Part shown: positions 18,791 through 29,385 of the stretch, one piece after another | Layout: every line of letters begins with the position of its first letter | How positions within the stretch are numbered: the first letter of the stretch is position 1 | Source of the DNA: Altererythrobacter rubellus | GTDB lineage: Bacteria; Pseudomonadota; Alphaproteobacteria; Sphingomonadales; Sphingomonadaceae | Direction of reading: 5' to 3' | Length of the DNA stretch: 64,000 nt | Assembly: GCF_030284385.1 (NCBI RefSeq) | Contig: NZ_CP127221.1 | Coordinates: 620,001 to 684,000 of the forward strand | Notes under the pieces: generated by a model | The model's database searches: none | What the model saw: only the letters and a program-made list of their open reading frames with translations | What the model was told of the DNA's origin: nothing | Translations under genes and position numbers: made by a program

Positions 18791-18858
18791 GCCCTTCAGC
18801 GAACGACTTCGCGCGAGTAGTGAGTCTTTTGAGTCACAGAGGGTGGTGAATGTGAAAA

Positions 18859-20331
18859 TCACAAGTTTTCCAGCTTCTTCTGCCTTCTGCGCTGGACGGA
18901 AGAGCCAATCCCCATGGCTTCGCGATATTTGGCAACTGTTCGGCGCGCTAGTTCGAAGCCCTCGGCCTTAAGCATTGTTACCAGAGTGTCATCGCTTAAA
19001 ATCTTTCTGGGATCTTCTGCATCGGTCAATGCCTTGATACGCGCCTTGACCGCTTCGGAGGATGCGCCTTCGCCGTCGCTGGAGCCCACACCGCTGGTGA
19101 AGAAATACTTCAGTTCAAACGTTCCGCGTTCACAGCTCAGGAACTTGTTGCTGGTCACACGGCTAACCGTGCTTTCGTGCATGTCGATCTTGTCGGCGAC
19201 CATCTTCAGCGTAAGCGGCTTAAGCTCTGACACACCCCGCAAAAAGAAACCTTCCTGACGTTTCACGATCTCTGCGGCAGTCTTGAGGATCGTTTTCTGG
19301 CGCTGGTCCAGCGCCTTCATCAACCAGTTCGCATCCGCCAGCTTTTCGTCGAGCCAGCGGCTGGCTTCCTTGTTGGTCCCGCCGCCCTGCAGCTCAAGCA
19401 TATATGCACGGTTGACGATCAAGCGCGGCAAAGTCTCCTCATTAAGCCTGATGTCCCAGCCTTCCCCTTCTTTGGAGCTGACCAGAACGTCAGGAATGAT
19501 AGCTTCTGTTGCACTCGAACCATATGCAAGCCCGGGCTTGGGGTCGTAGTTTCGCAGTTCGGACAGCATGTCTGCAAAGTCTTCATCGTCGACATCACAC
19601 ATCCGCCTGAGGCGCGGGATTTCGCCGCGCGCAAGCAGATCGAGATTGTCGATCAAACGCTGCATACAGGGGTCGTACCGGTCTGCTTCTTGTGCTTGGA
19701 TTGCCAGGCATTCGCTTAATGACCGTGCGCCAACGCCGCTCGGCTCCAGCTGCTGCACACGCGCAAGAGCCCGTTCAGTTTCCTGAATGGTGACGCCCAG
19801 ATCGCCTGCGATTTCGCTCAACTCGAAAGACAAATAGCCGGTATCATCCAGCAACCCGATGATGTGACGGGCGATGAACTCGGTCTTGGGGTCATCGTAG
19901 TAAGCCCCGATCTGAAGCTGTAGATGCTCTTCCAGGCTGACATCGGCGGAGCTACGCTCCTCAATACTGGGCAGATCGGATGCGAGCCCCCCACTCACAT
20001 GGGCCGCGCCCCATTCGGCATCTCCGGTATCATAGTCGCGATCAAGCGCGCTGGCATCAAGATCTGTCGGCGCTTCGGCTTCGCCTTGCCCTTGTGCAAT
20101 CAGGACATCCGATGTGACCTCTTCGCGCGGAATATCATCTGGTTCAGGGTCGCCAACATCTTCGCTCGACACTTCTCCGGCTTTGAGGAGCGGGTTGTTT
20201 TCCAGCTCTTCTCCGATGAAAGCTTCGATTTCGAGGTTGGAGAGGGCCAGGAGCTTGATCGCCTGCTGCAATTGCGGCGTCATCACCAGCGATTGTGATT
20301 GCCTAAGGTCTAGGCGAGGACCCAAAGCCAT
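18859..20331 (-). CDS. rpoN: RNA polymerase sigma-54 factor
   Basis: Sigma factor for -24/-12 promoters, which needs AAA+ activators. At 490 residues it has the full layout: the Gln-rich activator-interacting region I (LRQSQSLVMTPQLQQAIKLLALSN), an acidic region II (about 45-110), the core-binding domain, and the C-terminal DNA-binding domain with the RpoN box ARRTVAKYRE near the end. It starts five bases after the lptB stop, the classic lptB-rpoN pair. Confidence 0.97.
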   Translation of the reverse strand: MALGPRLDLRQSQSLVMTPQLQQAIKLLALSNLEIEAFIGEELENNPLLKAGEVSSEDVGDPEPDDIPREEVTSDVLIAQGQGEAEAPTDLDASALDRDYDTGDAEWGAAHVSGGLASDLPSIEERSSADVSLEEHLQLQIGAYYDDPKTEFIARHIIGLLDDTGYLSFELSEIAGDLGVTIQETERALARVQQLEPSGVGARSLSECLAIQAQEADRYDPCMQRLIDNLDLLARGEIPRLRRMCDVDDEDFADMLSELRNYDPKPGLAYGSSATEAIIPDVLVSSKEGEGWDIRLNEETLPRLIVNRAYMLELQGGGTNKEASRWLDEKLADANWLMKALDQRQKTILKTAAEIVKRQEGFFLRGVSELKPLTLKMVADKIDMHESTVSRVTSNKFLSCERGTFELKYFFTSGVGSSDGEGASSEAVKARIKALTDAEDPRKILSDDTLVTMLKAEGFELARRTVAKYREAMGIGSSVQRRRQKKLENL

Positions 20332-20336
20332 CGGAG

Positions 20337-21134
20337 CTACAGCGTAAAGCCCTCACCGAGATACAGGCGACGCACATTCTCATCCGCGACCAGATCTTGC
20401 GGAGAGCCCGCGAAAAGCACCTGGCCGCCATAGATGATGCAGGCGCGGTCCACGATATCGAGTGTTTCGCGCACATTGTGGTCCGTGATCAAAACGCCGA
20501 TCCCGCGCTCTTTCAGATCTTTCACAAGATCGCGAATGTCGTTGATCGAAAGCGGGTCGATCCCTGCAAACGGTTCATCCAGCAGCATGATCGAGGGCTT
20601 GGCCGCTAGCGCTCGCGCAATCTCGCACCTCCGCCGCTCGCCGCCCGAAAGCGCCATAGCCGGGCTTTCGCGTAGTCGCGTCAGACCGAATTCATCGAGC
20701 AGCCGCTCCAGCTCTGCGGCACGGGTATCCGCATCGGGCTCGACCATTTCGAGCACGCAATTGATGTTCTGCTCCACAGTCATGCCGCGAAAAATGCTGG
20801 TTTCCTGCGGTAGATACCCCAGGCCCAGGATTGCGCGGCGATACATCGGCAGATTGGTGACATCTTCGCCGTCCATCAGGATACGGCCGGAGTCAGGCCG
20901 GACCAGACCCATGATTGAATAGAAGCAGGTAGTTTTGCCTGCGCCGTTTGGTCCGAGCAGCCCCAGCACTTCACCCTTGGCGACATGCAACGAGATATCG
21001 GTCAGGACCGCGCGCTTGTCATAGCTTTTCGCGATGGAGATGACTTCGAGTCCGCCGTTGGGCATATCGACTCGTTCAATTGCACCCGCCGCATCGGCGT
21101 GACTGTCTGTGGCTAGAGTTTCCATATCGTCCAT
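20337..21134 (-). CDS. lptB: LPS export ABC transporter ATP-binding protein LptB
   Basis: ATPase of the LptB2FGC complex that extracts lipopolysaccharide from the inner membrane. Motifs are Walker A GPNGAGKT, the Q-loop LPQE, ABC signature LSGGERRR, Walker B IMLLDEPFAGIDP and the H-loop DHN. The start is uncertain: ATG 21134 (MDDMETLATDSH) is chosen, but ATG 21125 or 21152 are possible. The resulting 30-residue N-terminal extension before the ABC domain is polar. lptC and lptA, which usually precede lptB, are not present; a gene on the other strand lies there instead. Confidence 0.93.
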   Translation of the reverse strand: MDDMETLATDSHADAAGAIERVDMPNGGLEVISIAKSYDKRAVLTDISLHVAKGEVLGLLGPNGAGKTTCFYSIMGLVRPDSGRILMDGEDVTNLPMYRRAILGLGYLPQETSIFRGMTVEQNINCVLEMVEPDADTRAAELERLLDEFGLTRLRESPAMALSGGERRRCEIARALAAKPSIMLLDEPFAGIDPLSINDIRDLVKDLKERGIGVLITDHNVRETLDIVDRACIIYGGQVLFAGSPQDLVADENVRRLYLGEGFTL

Positions 21135-21312
21135 CACCAACAGCTTTAGCATCCCAGCATCTGCAGAAAACCCCCGTTTTCGCCAAATTGGCAAGATTTA
21201 TGCATGGCAAAGCTTTGGGGCTAAATATCATTGCATGGTTAGCAGTCTTGCCTTGGGCGCGACTCTCTGTGATACTCTGCGCCGTGAGAGGAACTTTGGG
21301 GAGAGCCTTTCG

Positions 21313-21693
21313 ATGAGCGACACGTTCTCGAATAACAATGCAGCGCCTGCGGGTGCACGCGAATACGCGCACGACTGGCGCAAGAAAATGAGCGATCATG
21401 TCGCCTATGCACTGTTGGTTTATACCGGCCTGCAGATCTTCGCGACGATGGGTGCGATGAAAGAAACGGGCATGAAGATGATGGCGTTGTTCGCTCTCGT
21501 CGTTCTCGTTGGCGCAATCATACCGGCCTGTCGAAAGTTTGAACGGCGCTGGCGTAACCTAACCGACGAGCAAGCATCGGATATGGCTTATGAAAGCGCG
21601 TTCAAGCGCGATCTGATTGGGCTTTGGTTGCTCGCGATCGGCTTGCCGTTTGTGCTGACCATGCTCTTCAAGGGCATTGCCGCAATAATGTAG
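21313..21693 (+). CDS. Hypothetical small membrane protein
   Basis: Not recognised. The 126-residue product has a polar N-terminus (about 40 residues) and three predicted membrane segments (about 35-50, 55-75 and 100-122), separated by a charged loop (CRKFERRWRNLTDEQASD). The start at ATG 21313 is supported by GGGGAGAG at a normal distance; the reading frame is open further upstream, but that part overlaps lptB on the other strand. Divergent from lptB and convergent with ppa. Confidence 0.65.
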   Translation: MSDTFSNNNAAPAGAREYAHDWRKKMSDHVAYALLVYTGLQIFATMGAMKETGMKMMALFALVVLVGAIIPACRKFERRWRNLTDEQASDMAYESAFKRDLIGLWLLAIGLPFVLTMLFKGIAAIM

Positions 21694-21705
21694 AACCTGC
21701 CGCAA

Positions 21706-22242
21706 TCAGCCTTGAGCTGATTTCGCGCGTTCAATCGCTTCCACGACTACTTGTCGGGCTTCGTTAGCGTCGCCCCAGTTGCCAACGCGCACCCACTTTT
21801 CTGCCTCCAGATCCTTGTAATGTGTGAAGAAGTGCTCGATCTGCTGGAAGATGATTGAGGGCAAGTCTTTGGTTTCGCCAACATCCGAATAATACGGGAA
21901 AGTCGTGTCCACAGGCACGCAGATCAGCTTTTCATCGCCGCCATGCTCGTCCTCAAGGTTCAAGACACCGATCGGGCGCGAACGCACAACACAGCCTGGA
22001 ATGAACGGGCTGCGGGCGATCACCAATGCATCCAGCGGATCGCCATCGGGCGACAGCGTATGCGGGATAAAGCCGTAGTTCGCCGGATAGCGCATCGGCG
22101 TGTGTAGGATACGATCAACGAATAGCGCACCCGATTCCTTGTCGAACTCGTACTTCACCGGTTCGCCGCCGGTCGGGACTTCGATGATGACATTGAGTTC
22201 TTCTGGCGGGTTCTTGCCGGCGGGGATCATATCAATACGCAT
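21706..22242 (-). CDS. ppa: Inorganic pyrophosphatase
   Basis: Family I soluble pyrophosphatase that hydrolyses PPi to two phosphates and so drives biosynthesis. The 178-residue length is normal. The metal-binding signature DGDPLDALV is present with its three aspartates, preceded by RYPANYGFIPHTL, and followed by the KDLPS and HFFTHYKDLE segments. ATG 22242 (MRIDMIPAGKNPP) matches the usual start. Divergent from hisS. Confidence 0.97.
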   Translation of the reverse strand: MRIDMIPAGKNPPEELNVIIEVPTGGEPVKYEFDKESGALFVDRILHTPMRYPANYGFIPHTLSPDGDPLDALVIARSPFIPGCVVRSRPIGVLNLEDEHGGDEKLICVPVDTTFPYYSDVGETKDLPSIIFQQIEHFFTHYKDLEAEKWVRVGNWGDANEARQVVVEAIERAKSAQG

Positions 22243-22368
22243 TGTGGTCTCGTCTTTACAGCGCTGCCCCACTCCCCCGACGGAGCTGCGCTAGTTTTTA
22301 TTTGACGCGGCCTTTAGCGATACATGCGCCATTGCGAAAGGCCTTCCTTGGTCCTAATCGCGCATCTC

Positions 22369-23607
22369 ATGAGCAAGAACACGCCAAATGCCATTCGCGG
22401 CACTCAGGATATTTTCGGCGCCGATGCCGAAGCTTTCGCTTTCGTGGTCGAAACATTCGAGCGCGTGCGCAAACTCTATCTCTTTCGGCGCGTCGAGATG
22501 CCGGTCTTCGAAAAGACCGAAGTTTTCAGGCGCGCGATTGGCGAGACGACCGATGTCGTATCGAAGGAAATGTATTCGTTCGATGATCGCGGCGGAGAAT
22601 CGCTCACGCTGCGGCCTGAATTCACTGCAGGGATCGCTCGCGCATACCTCACCAATGGCTGGCAGCAGCACGCGCCGCTGAAAGTCGCAACCCACGGCCC
22701 GCTGTTCCGTTACGAGCGTCCGCAAAAGGGGCGCTATCGCCAGTTTCACCAGATCGATGCAGAGATTATCGGTGCGGCGGAACCGCAGGCCGATGTCGAG
22801 CTGTTGGCGATGGCGGATCAGATCATTCGCGAGCTGGGCATTGAGGGCGTGACGCTGCACCTCAACACGCTGGGCGACGCGGAAAGCCGCGATGCCTGGC
22901 GCGCGGCGTTGGTCGAGTATTTCCGTGCGGTGAAGGATGAGCTCTCCGAAGATTCGCAGGAACGTCTGGAGAAGAATCCGCTGCGTATTCTCGATTCAAA
23001 GGACCCGCGCGACCGCAAGTTCGTGGCGGATGCGCCCAAGATCGATGCCTTCCTGTCAGACGAGGCGAAGGCGTTTTTCGAGGCGTTGACCAGCGGCTTG
23101 GATGCGGCTGGAGTCAAATGGACACGCGCGGAAAGCCTCGTGCGCGGTCTCGACTATTATCGTCACACGGCGTTTGAGTTCATTCCTGATGAAGGCAGCG
23201 AAGCGGCTGGCAAGCTTGGCAGCCAGAGTACGATCCTGGGCGGCGGGCGCTATGACGGGCTGATGGAAAGTCTCGGCGGCGCACCGACGCCTGCAGTGGG
23301 CTGGGCAGCCGGGATCGAGCGGCTGGCGATGTTGGTTGGGGAGAAGGGTGAGCCCATTGCCGATGTAGCGCTTGTCGTTGAAGACAATGACCGGATCGCC
23401 GAAGCGATCAGTGCGGCTCGCCAGGCTCGTGAGGATGGGCTCGTGGTTGAGATATTCGCCAATGGGTCGCCACGCAAGCGCTATGACAAGGCCACAAAGA
23501 GTGGAGCGGCGGCAATCGTGTCACTGCAAAAGGATATGGGTCACAGCTTCACAAGTGCCGGAGAGCCCAACCCCCTGGTTTTGGAAAGCTTTAGGCCCTA
23601 CGTCTAG
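22369..23607 (+). CDS. hisS: Histidyl-tRNA synthetase
   Basis: Class II synthetase charging tRNA(His), 412 residues. Motif 1 surrounds [23 protein letters not shown]; motif 2 is [20 protein letters not shown]; histidine-specific loops are seen as [15 protein letters not shown] and [12 protein letters not shown]; motif 3 is the [10 protein letters not shown] stretch. The C-terminal anticodon domain follows. ATG 22369 ([17 protein letters not shown]) is chosen over an upstream in-frame ATG at 22324. A palindromic repeat follows within five bases. Confidence 0.96.
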   Translation: MSKNTPNAIRGTQDIFGADAEAFAFVVETFERVRKLYLFRRVEMPVFEKTEVFRRAIGETTDVVSKEMYSFDDRGGESLTLRPEFTAGIARAYLTNGWQQHAPLKVATHGPLFRYERPQKGRYRQFHQIDAEIIGAAEPQADVELLAMADQIIRELGIEGVTLHLNTLGDAESRDAWRAALVEYFRAVKDELSEDSQERLEKNPLRILDSKDPRDRKFVADAPKIDAFLSDEAKAFFEALTSGLDAAGVKWTRAESLVRGLDYYRHTAFEFIPDEGSEAAGKLGSQSTILGGGRYDGLMESLGGAPTPAVGWAAGIERLAMLVGEKGEPIADVALVVEDNDRIAEAISAARQAREDGLVVEIFANGSPRKRYDKATKSGAAAIVSLQKDMGHSFTSAGEPNPLVLESFRPYV

Positions 23608-23611
23608 CCAT

Positions 23612-23717
23612 TCGTCATCCCCGCGAAGGCGGGGATCCAGAACGAAGCCACCGTTCGTGTCAAACCGGATTCCCGTGTTCAGCCTTCGGCTGTGTTTCAC
23701 AACCACGGGAATGACGA
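23612..23717. repeat. Palindromic intergenic repeat element of about 106 bases
   Basis: The element begins TCGTCATCCCCG and ends CGGGAATGACGA, imperfect inverted repeats of one another. It contains the hairpin CCCCGCGAAGGCGGGG near its left end and a second one (AGCCTTCGGCT) near its right. The GTCAT(C/T)CCCGCGAAGGCGGG core is a well-known type of dispersed bacterial palindrome, possibly a non-autonomous element. It fills the gap between hisS and prfA. I saw no second copy in this window. Confidence 0.7.
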
Positions 23718-23732
23718 TAAGAGAAGTCCCAC

Positions 23733-24800
23733 ATGCAAATACCCGCTGAACGCCTTGACCAGATTACGCATCGCTTTGCCGAGCTTGAAGCGCGCATGGC
23801 TTCGGGCACGCTTGAGGGCGAAGCCTTTGTGCAGGCCAGCCGCGACTATGCCGAGCTGGAACCCGTCGCCAAGACCGCCGCCCAGGTGAAATCCATGCGC
23901 GAAGAGATTGCGGGACTCGAAGAAATGCTCGGCGATCCCGAAATGAAGGCTATGGCCGAGGAAGAGCTCAGCGAGATCCGCGAGAAGCTGCCTGAGGCCG
24001 AGCGGAAGCTCGCGATCGCCATGCTTCCCAAGGATAGCGCCGACAGCAAGCCTGCCATGCTGGAAATACGCGCGGGGACCGGCGGCGATGAAGCCGCGCT
24101 GTTCGCGGGCGATCTCTACCGCATGTACGAACGCTTTGCGGCGGAACAGGGCTGGAAGGTTGAGCCGGTCAGCATGAACGCATCCGAAGTTGGCGGCTTC
24201 AAGGAAATCGTTGCCAATGTTACCGGCACAGGCGTGTTCGCGAAGATGAAGTTCGAAAGCGGCGTTCATCGCGTTCAGCGCGTTCCCGTAACCGAAAGCG
24301 GCGGGCGCATTCACACTTCGGCGGCAACCGTAGCGGTGCTGCCCGAACCCGATGAGGTCGATGTCCAGATCGAAGACAAGGACCTCAAGATCGATATCTA
24401 TCGCGCGTCGGGTGCGGGCGGTCAGCACGTCAATACGACTGACTCTGCGGTGCGGATCACGCACTTGCCAACCGGAATCGTTGTGCAGCAGCAAGACGAG
24501 CGCAGCCAGCACAAGAACAAGGCCAAGGCGATGCAGGTGCTGCGTACGCGGGTTTATGATCATCTGCGCGAGCAGACGCAGGGCGAAGAGGCGGCGGCGC
24601 GCAAGGCGATGGTCGGCAGTGGCGATCGTTCAGAACGCATCCGCACCTACAATTTCCCGCAAGGCCGCGTGACCGATCACCGGATCGGGCTGACGCTGCA
24701 CAAGCTGGATGAAGTGCTGGCGGGCACTGGCCTCAGGGAATTGATCGATGCGCTGATTGCAGAGGACGAGACCAAACGTCTCGCCGCGATGAACGAGTGA
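23733..24800 (+). CDS. prfA: Peptide chain release factor 1
   Basis: Class I release factor, 355 residues, that reads UAA and UAG. The codon-recognition tripeptide is PVT in [14 protein letters not shown] (PxT type, so RF1 rather than RF2). The catalytic GGQ lies in [16 protein letters not shown], followed by the [11 protein letters not shown] region. Its stop overlaps the prmC GTG by four bases, and PrmC methylates the GGQ glutamine, so the pair is a functional unit. Confidence 0.97.
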   Translation: MQIPAERLDQITHRFAELEARMASGTLEGEAFVQASRDYAELEPVAKTAAQVKSMREEIAGLEEMLGDPEMKAMAEEELSEIREKLPEAERKLAIAMLPKDSADSKPAMLEIRAGTGGDEAALFAGDLYRMYERFAAEQGWKVEPVSMNASEVGGFKEIVANVTGTGVFAKMKFESGVHRVQRVPVTESGGRIHTSAATVAVLPEPDEVDVQIEDKDLKIDIYRASGAGGQHVNTTDSAVRITHLPTGIVVQQQDERSQHKNKAKAMQVLRTRVYDHLREQTQGEEAAARKAMVGSGDRSERIRTYNFPQGRVTDHRIGLTLHKLDEVLAGTGLRELIDALIAEDETKRLAAMNE

Positions 24801-25618
24801 CTGTTGCAGTCGCTCTGCGCGAAGCAACGGCACGGCTGACAGAAACCAGTGATACCGCGCGGCTAGATGCAGAGCTTTTGATGGCACATGCCTTAGGCGT
24901 AAGTCGTTCGGACATGCTCCTAAGACATATGTCAGATGATGCGCCTGCTGGTTTCGCATCGCTTGTTGATCGCCGTGTTCATCGGGAACCGATTGCTTAC
25001 ATCCTGGGTGATGCCGAGTTTTATGGCCGCCGATTCATTGTCACTCCCCATGTCCTGATCCCGCGCAGCGATAGCGAATGTGTTGTCGAAGCCGCGCTCG
25101 CGGTTGCACCGGACAGCGGGCGCGCACTCGATATGGGAACGGGATCAGGCGCACTGTTGATCACATTGCTGGCCGAGCGGCCTTCGCTAGTGGGTGTCGG
25201 GATTGATGCCTCGCTTTCTGCCCTGTCGGTTGCGGCAGCGAACGCAGCCAGGCTTGGCGTTGTCGAACGCATGCATATGTTGCGTGCCGACTGGCACGAG
25301 CATGGTTGGAGCGATGATGTGGGCCAATTCGATCTCATCATTGCCAACCCGCCCTATGTTGAAACCACGGCTCAGCTCGATCCGGACGTGCGCAACTTTG
25401 AGCCTGCCAGCGCCTTGTTCGCCGGCGAAGAAGGGCTTGACGACTACCGGGCGATTATCCCGCAGCTGCGTCAACTGTTGACAGAAGGAGGGGCGGCTGT
25501 GCTCGAAATCGGAGCCTCTCAGGCGGCGCAGGTAACGAATATTGCAGAGAAAAACGGGTTCTCGGCCGAATTGCGCTGTGACTTGTCCGGGCGCCCGCGC
25601 GCGCTGATTCTGCGATAA
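24797..25618 (+). CDS. prmC: Release factor glutamine methyltransferase
   Basis: SAM-dependent enzyme that methylates the glutamine of the GGQ motif in RF1 and RF2. The 273-residue protein has the N-terminal helical domain, the [16 protein letters not shown] segment, SAM motif I as [11 protein letters not shown], and the catalytic NPPY ([10 protein letters not shown]). It starts with GTG overlapping the prfA stop (GTGA), which implies translational coupling. The 232 bases after it hold no gene that I can support. Confidence 0.95.
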   Translation: MTVAVALREATARLTETSDTARLDAELLMAHALGVSRSDMLLRHMSDDAPAGFASLVDRRVHREPIAYILGDAEFYGRRFIVTPHVLIPRSDSECVVEAALAVAPDSGRALDMGTGSGALLITLLAERPSLVGVGIDASLSALSVAAANAARLGVVERMHMLRADWHEHGWSDDVGQFDLIIANPPYVETTAQLDPDVRNFEPASALFAGEEGLDDYRAIIPQLRQLLTEGGAAVLEIGASQAAQVTNIAEKNGFSAELRCDLSGRPRALILR

Positions 25619-25850
25619 AGGCTTGGCAAACTCGATCTGCGAGTCTACCCACGAATCAGTTCCCGGATAGCCTGAGTGCTCACCGAGGACCTAAGCTCCA
25701 CATTTTCAAAGAGATAGGCAGAGCGAAAACGCTTGCTGGATCATGTGGATAGGACTGCCCCGTCCCATGGACAGGGCGCACATAAAGGGGTGAGATGACC
25801 CTGCGTTACATTTTTAGACGCGTAGGGGCCTCCAAACAGGATGGAATTCC

Positions 25851-26462
25851 TTGAATAACAACCGCAATAATCGACGTCGCGGCCGCGGCAGTAACCGTAA
25901 CCAGGGCGGTAGCAATAGCGCCAATCGCATTGACAACCGGGCGCGTGGTAATGCGCCGCAGCTTCTCGACAAGTACAAGAAACTGGCACAGGACGCGCAG
26001 CATAATGGCGACCGCGTATTGATGGAGCAGTATCTTCAGTTCGCTGACCACTATTTCCGTGTGATAGCCGATAACAAGGCGCGTCAGGGCGAGGCCAAGG
26101 CGAGACGTCAGGATGAGCGTGGCCAGTCCGACGATGACAATGACGATGATGATGGCGACGATCATCGCCGTAACAACCGCCGCTCGCGTGGCAATCGCGA
26201 TAGTCGCGACGACAGCACCAGCGAAGGCAGCCGGGGCTACGAAGGCGAACCCATCGATCAGTCAGGTGACGAGGACGAAAAGAAGCCGCGCCGCACGCGC
26301 CGCAAACCGCGCGAAGACACCAGTGGCAGCGCAGATGGCGAGATTGACGCAGCGGTTCTTCCGCCAGCGATAGCAGCCTTGGACGACGATAGTGAAGCCG
26401 CGCCCAAGCCACGCCGCCGCCCTAAACAGCCAAGCGAAGATAGCGAAGAAGCCGTAGGCTAA
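25851..26462 (+). CDS. DUF4167 RNA-binding-like protein
   Basis: A 203-residue protein with the alphaproteobacterial DUF4167 domain at the N-terminus: a basic Arg/Asn-rich stretch, then QLLDKYKKLAQDAQHNGDRV and MEQYLQFADHYFRVI (residues about 37-75). The remainder is low-complexity, with alternating acidic (DDDNDDDDGDD) and basic clusters, and is likely disordered. The basic start suggests nucleic-acid binding, but no function is established. It begins with TTG after a GGATGGA ribosome site. It lies 45 bases before lnt. Confidence 0.85.
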   Translation: MNNNRNNRRRGRGSNRNQGGSNSANRIDNRARGNAPQLLDKYKKLAQDAQHNGDRVLMEQYLQFADHYFRVIADNKARQGEAKARRQDERGQSDDDNDDDDGDDHRRNNRRSRGNRDSRDDSTSEGSRGYEGEPIDQSGDEDEKKPRRTRRKPREDTSGSADGEIDAAVLPPAIAALDDDSEAAPKPRRRPKQPSEDSEEAVG

Positions 26463-26507
26463 AACCGTTCAGGCTTTGGTTGAGGCGAAAGGGGCAGCAT
26501 TCGGATC

Positions 26508-28103
26508 ATGACCGAAAAAGTCCTCCGGATGTGGCAGGTGCTGCTTCAGTGGCCTCGCGTGTTCGCACTTGTTCTCGGCGCATTGTCTGCCACCGCATAT
26601 CCCCCGCTGGGGCTATGGCCGGCTGGTCTGGTTGGTGTCGCTGCCTTTATCGCTCTGCTTCGGGCCGCTGAATCAGGGAAAGCAGCGGTATTATTGGGCT
26701 GGTGCTTTGGCTTGGGGCATCTAACCCTAGCCAACAACTGGATCGCTACGGCGTTCACATTTCAATCTGAAATGCCGGTGTTCCTTGGGTGGCTCGCAGT
26801 TCCGCTGCTCTGCATCTACCTTGCCATTTATCCTGCACTTGCGGCGCTGGCCGTGCACGTCATCGCGCGTAGCGGCACGATGACGGTCTTCACTTGTGTG
26901 TTCGCGGGTACGTGGATTGTGGCTGAGTGGCTGCGCAGCTGGGTTTTTACCGGATATCCCTGGCCCCCGTTGGGATTGATGCTGTTGGGCGACTTTGACA
27001 GCCCGGGCATCGCCTTGCTGCTACCGTGGCTGGGCACCTACGCGCTCTCCGGCGTCGTCATTTTGATAGCAGGGCTGCCGATCGCGTTTTGGAGCATGGG
27101 TCGCGTACGCATGCTCTCGTTCGTCGTCGCGGTTGGCGTATCGGCAGCAATGCTTTTCCCTGCCGCGCGATACGTCAACGATGAAGGCACGGTTCCATTC
27201 GTGCTGGTCCAGCCGCTGATCCCGCAGGAGGAGCGTGACGACCCGACCAAATACGAGGAACAATTTGCACGGCTGACTGAGAATACGCTGCCTGGCCGCG
27301 ATGAACCCCGCCTGGTACTTTGGCCTGAAGCCGCGATTCCGGACTATCTCGAAGACGGCTATCCTGATCGATACTATCGCGCGCGTACAGCCGGTCGTGA
27401 TCCGCAGTTTGCGCGCCAACGGATTGCCGCAGTCATCGGTGAGAAGTCGATTCTTCTCTCTGGTCTCGTTCATTTGAACATGGGGCAACCCGATGGGCGG
27501 GTGCGCGCGGTCAGCGCTCGCAATGCGGTGAGCGCAATTGATGGTCGCGGCGACATTTTTGCGAATTATTCCAAGGCACATCTTGTGCCCTATGGCGAAT
27601 ATCTGCCGATGCGTTCCATTCTTGAACCGATCGGACTTTCCAGACTTGTTGCCGGCTCTATTGATTACGAGCCGGGCGCTGGCCCTGCGACGTTGGAGCT
27701 GAGGCGTTTTGGCCGTGCAGGCATCCAGATATGCTACGAGATTGTGTTCTCTGGTCAGGTTGTCGATCGCGCAAACCGGCCGCAATTCATTTTCAACCCG
27801 TCCAATGATGGCTGGTTCGGGAGCTGGGGGCCGCCGCAGCATCTGGCGCATGCACGGCTGCGCGCGATCGAAGAAGGTCTGCCTGTACTGCGTTCAACCA
27901 CCACGGGTATCAGCGCAGTCATCGACGCAAACGGAATCGTCCGGTCGTACATTCCCAGCGGGGTCGATGGCCGGCTCGATGGAGCGATCCCGCCTGCAAA
28001 AGGCGCAACGCTATTCGCGAAGCTCGGCAATATCCTGCCATTGGGTTGGGCTTTTTTCTTGATCGGCGCTTCTCTGGTTGCCTTGCGATTGCGCCGCAGC
28101 TAG
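26508..28103 (+). CDS. lnt: Apolipoprotein N-acyltransferase
   Basis: Inner-membrane enzyme that adds the third acyl chain to the N-terminal cysteine of lipoproteins. At 531 residues it has the usual layout: about six or seven membrane helices (to residue 215), then a periplasmic nitrilase-type domain with the catalytic triad visible as Glu in [11 protein letters not shown], Lys in [14 protein letters not shown] and Cys in QICYEIVF, and a last membrane helix at the C-terminus. metK follows after 40 bases that carry a palindromic operator. Confidence 0.95.
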   Translation: MTEKVLRMWQVLLQWPRVFALVLGALSATAYPPLGLWPAGLVGVAAFIALLRAAESGKAAVLLGWCFGLGHLTLANNWIATAFTFQSEMPVFLGWLAVPLLCIYLAIYPALAALAVHVIARSGTMTVFTCVFAGTWIVAEWLRSWVFTGYPWPPLGLMLLGDFDSPGIALLLPWLGTYALSGVVILIAGLPIAFWSMGRVRMLSFVVAVGVSAAMLFPAARYVNDEGTVPFVLVQPLIPQEERDDPTKYEEQFARLTENTLPGRDEPRLVLWPEAAIPDYLEDGYPDRYYRARTAGRDPQFARQRIAAVIGEKSILLSGLVHLNMGQPDGRVRAVSARNAVSAIDGRGDIFANYSKAHLVPYGEYLPMRSILEPIGLSRLVAGSIDYEPGAGPATLELRRFGRAGIQICYEIVFSGQVVDRANRPQFIFNPSNDGWFGSWGPPQHLAHARLRAIEEGLPVLRSTTTGISAVIDANGIVRSYIPSGVDGRLDGAIPPAKGATLFAKLGNILPLGWAFFLIGASLVALRLRRS

Positions 28104-28116
28104 GAAACGCGCACAC

Positions 28117-28132
28117 ATAAAGAACTCTTTAT
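28117..28132. promoter_or_regulatory. Palindromic operator upstream of metK
   Basis: ATAAAGAACTCTTTAT has two seven-base inverted arms (ATAAAGA / TCTTTAT) around two bases, ending 11 bases before the metK ATG. The position suggests a repressor site, possibly for an ArsR-type SAH-responsive regulator (SahR) of methionine genes. That assignment is inference from position and palindrome form. A hairpin acting in the mRNA is the alternative. Confidence 0.5.
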
Positions 28133-28143
28133 ATCGAGGTATC

Positions 28144-29385
28144 ATGCGCAGCGATTTTCTCTTCACCTCCGAAAGCGTTTCAGAAGGTCATCCGGACAAG
28201 GTCTCTGACCAGATCTCCGATGCTATTGTTGACCTCATGCTCGCCAAAGATCCGGAAGCGCGTGTCGCCTGCGAGACGATGACCACGACGCAGCGCGTCA
28301 TTCTGTCGGGCGAAATTCGCTGCGCACCAATGTATGACGAAAATAACGAGGAATGGGCGGTCAACGGCGGCTGGGCTCCCGGCGCCAAGGAAGAGATCGA
28401 GCAGGCGGTCCGCACCACCGTGCGTGATATCGGCTATGAGCAAGACGGCTTCCACTGGAAGACCTTGACGTTTGAAAACCATTTGCACGGCCAATCGGCG
28501 CACATCGCGCAAGGCGTCGACGCAGGTGCCGAAGGCTCGAACAAGGACGAGGGTGCCGGCGACCAGGGCATCATGTTCGGTTTTGCTTGCGATGAAACGC
28601 CTGACCTGATGCCTGCGACGCTCGATTACAGCCACAAGATCTTGGAGCGGCTCGCCGCGGATCGTCATTCTGGCGTGGCACCTTTTCTGGAGCCAGATGC
28701 CAAGAGCCAGGTCACGCTGCGCTACAAGGATGGAAAGCCGGTTGTTTGCACGGCCCTGGTGGTCAGCACTCAGCATGCGGAGGGCTATGACGAGGGTGCG
28801 AAAGAAGCCGAGCTCAAGTCCTATGTGAAGGGCGTGGTGGCAGATATTCTACCCGACGGCTTCCTGTCCGATGAGACACAATGGCACATCAATCCGACCG
28901 GTAGCTTTGTGATCGGCGGGCCCGATGGTGACGCTGGCCTGACGGGCCGCAAGATCATCGTCGACACCTATGGTGGTGCCGCGCCGCACGGCGGCGGTGC
29001 CTTCAGCGGCAAGGACCCGACCAAGGTGGACCGTTCGGCGGCCTATATCACGCGATACCTTGCAAAGAATGTTGTTGCGGCAGGCCTTGCCAAACGCTGC
29101 ACGATCCAGATCGCCTATGCGATTGGCGTTTCGGAGCCGCTATCGCTCTATGTCGATACGCACGGTACTGGCACCGTTGACGATGCGAAGCTCGAAGCGG
29201 CGATCAATTCGATCGGCAAGCTGGGCGGGCTGACCCCGCGCGCGATCCGCACGCATCTGGGTCTTAATAAGCCGATCTATCGCAAGAGCGCGGCCTATGG
29301 CCACTTCGGCCGTACCCCTGAAGGCGATCTGTTTCCTTGGGAACGGACCGATTTGATCGATGATCTGAAAGCTGCGGTCGCTTAA
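28144..29385 (+). CDS. metK: S-adenosylmethionine synthetase
   Basis: Makes S-adenosylmethionine from methionine and ATP. The 413-residue protein carries [19 protein letters not shown] at the N-terminus (substrate His), [12 protein letters not shown], and the glycine-rich P-loop-like [22 protein letters not shown] 28144 ([11 protein letters not shown]) matches the family start and lies after GAGG. Its TAA overlaps the stop of the opposing CoA-transferase gene by four bases, leaving no room for a terminator. Confidence 0.97.
   Translation: MRSDFLFTSESVSEGHPDKVSDQISDAIVDLMLAKDPEARVACETMTTTQRVILSGEIRCAPMYDENNEEWAVNGGWAPGAKEEIEQAVRTTVRDIGYEQDGFHWKTLTFENHLHGQSAHIAQGVDAGAEGSNKDEGAGDQGIMFGFACDETPDLMPATLDYSHKILERLAADRHSGVAPFLEPDAKSQVTLRYKDGKPVVCTALVVSTQHAEGYDEGAKEAELKSYVKGVVADILPDGFLSDETQWHINPTGSFVIGGPDGDAGLTGRKIIVDTYGGAAPHGGGAFSGKDPTKVDRSAAYITRYLAKNVVAAGLAKRCTIQIAYAIGVSEPLSLYVDTHGTGTVDDAKLEAAINSIGKLGGLTPRAIRTHLGLNKPIYRKSAAYGHFGRTPEGDLFPWERTDLIDDLKAAVA

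Noticed and set aside
25750..25790. Hairpin GCCCCGTCC-CAT-GGACAGGGC as a terminator after prmC
   Set aside because: No T-run follows; it may be a structure of unknown role.
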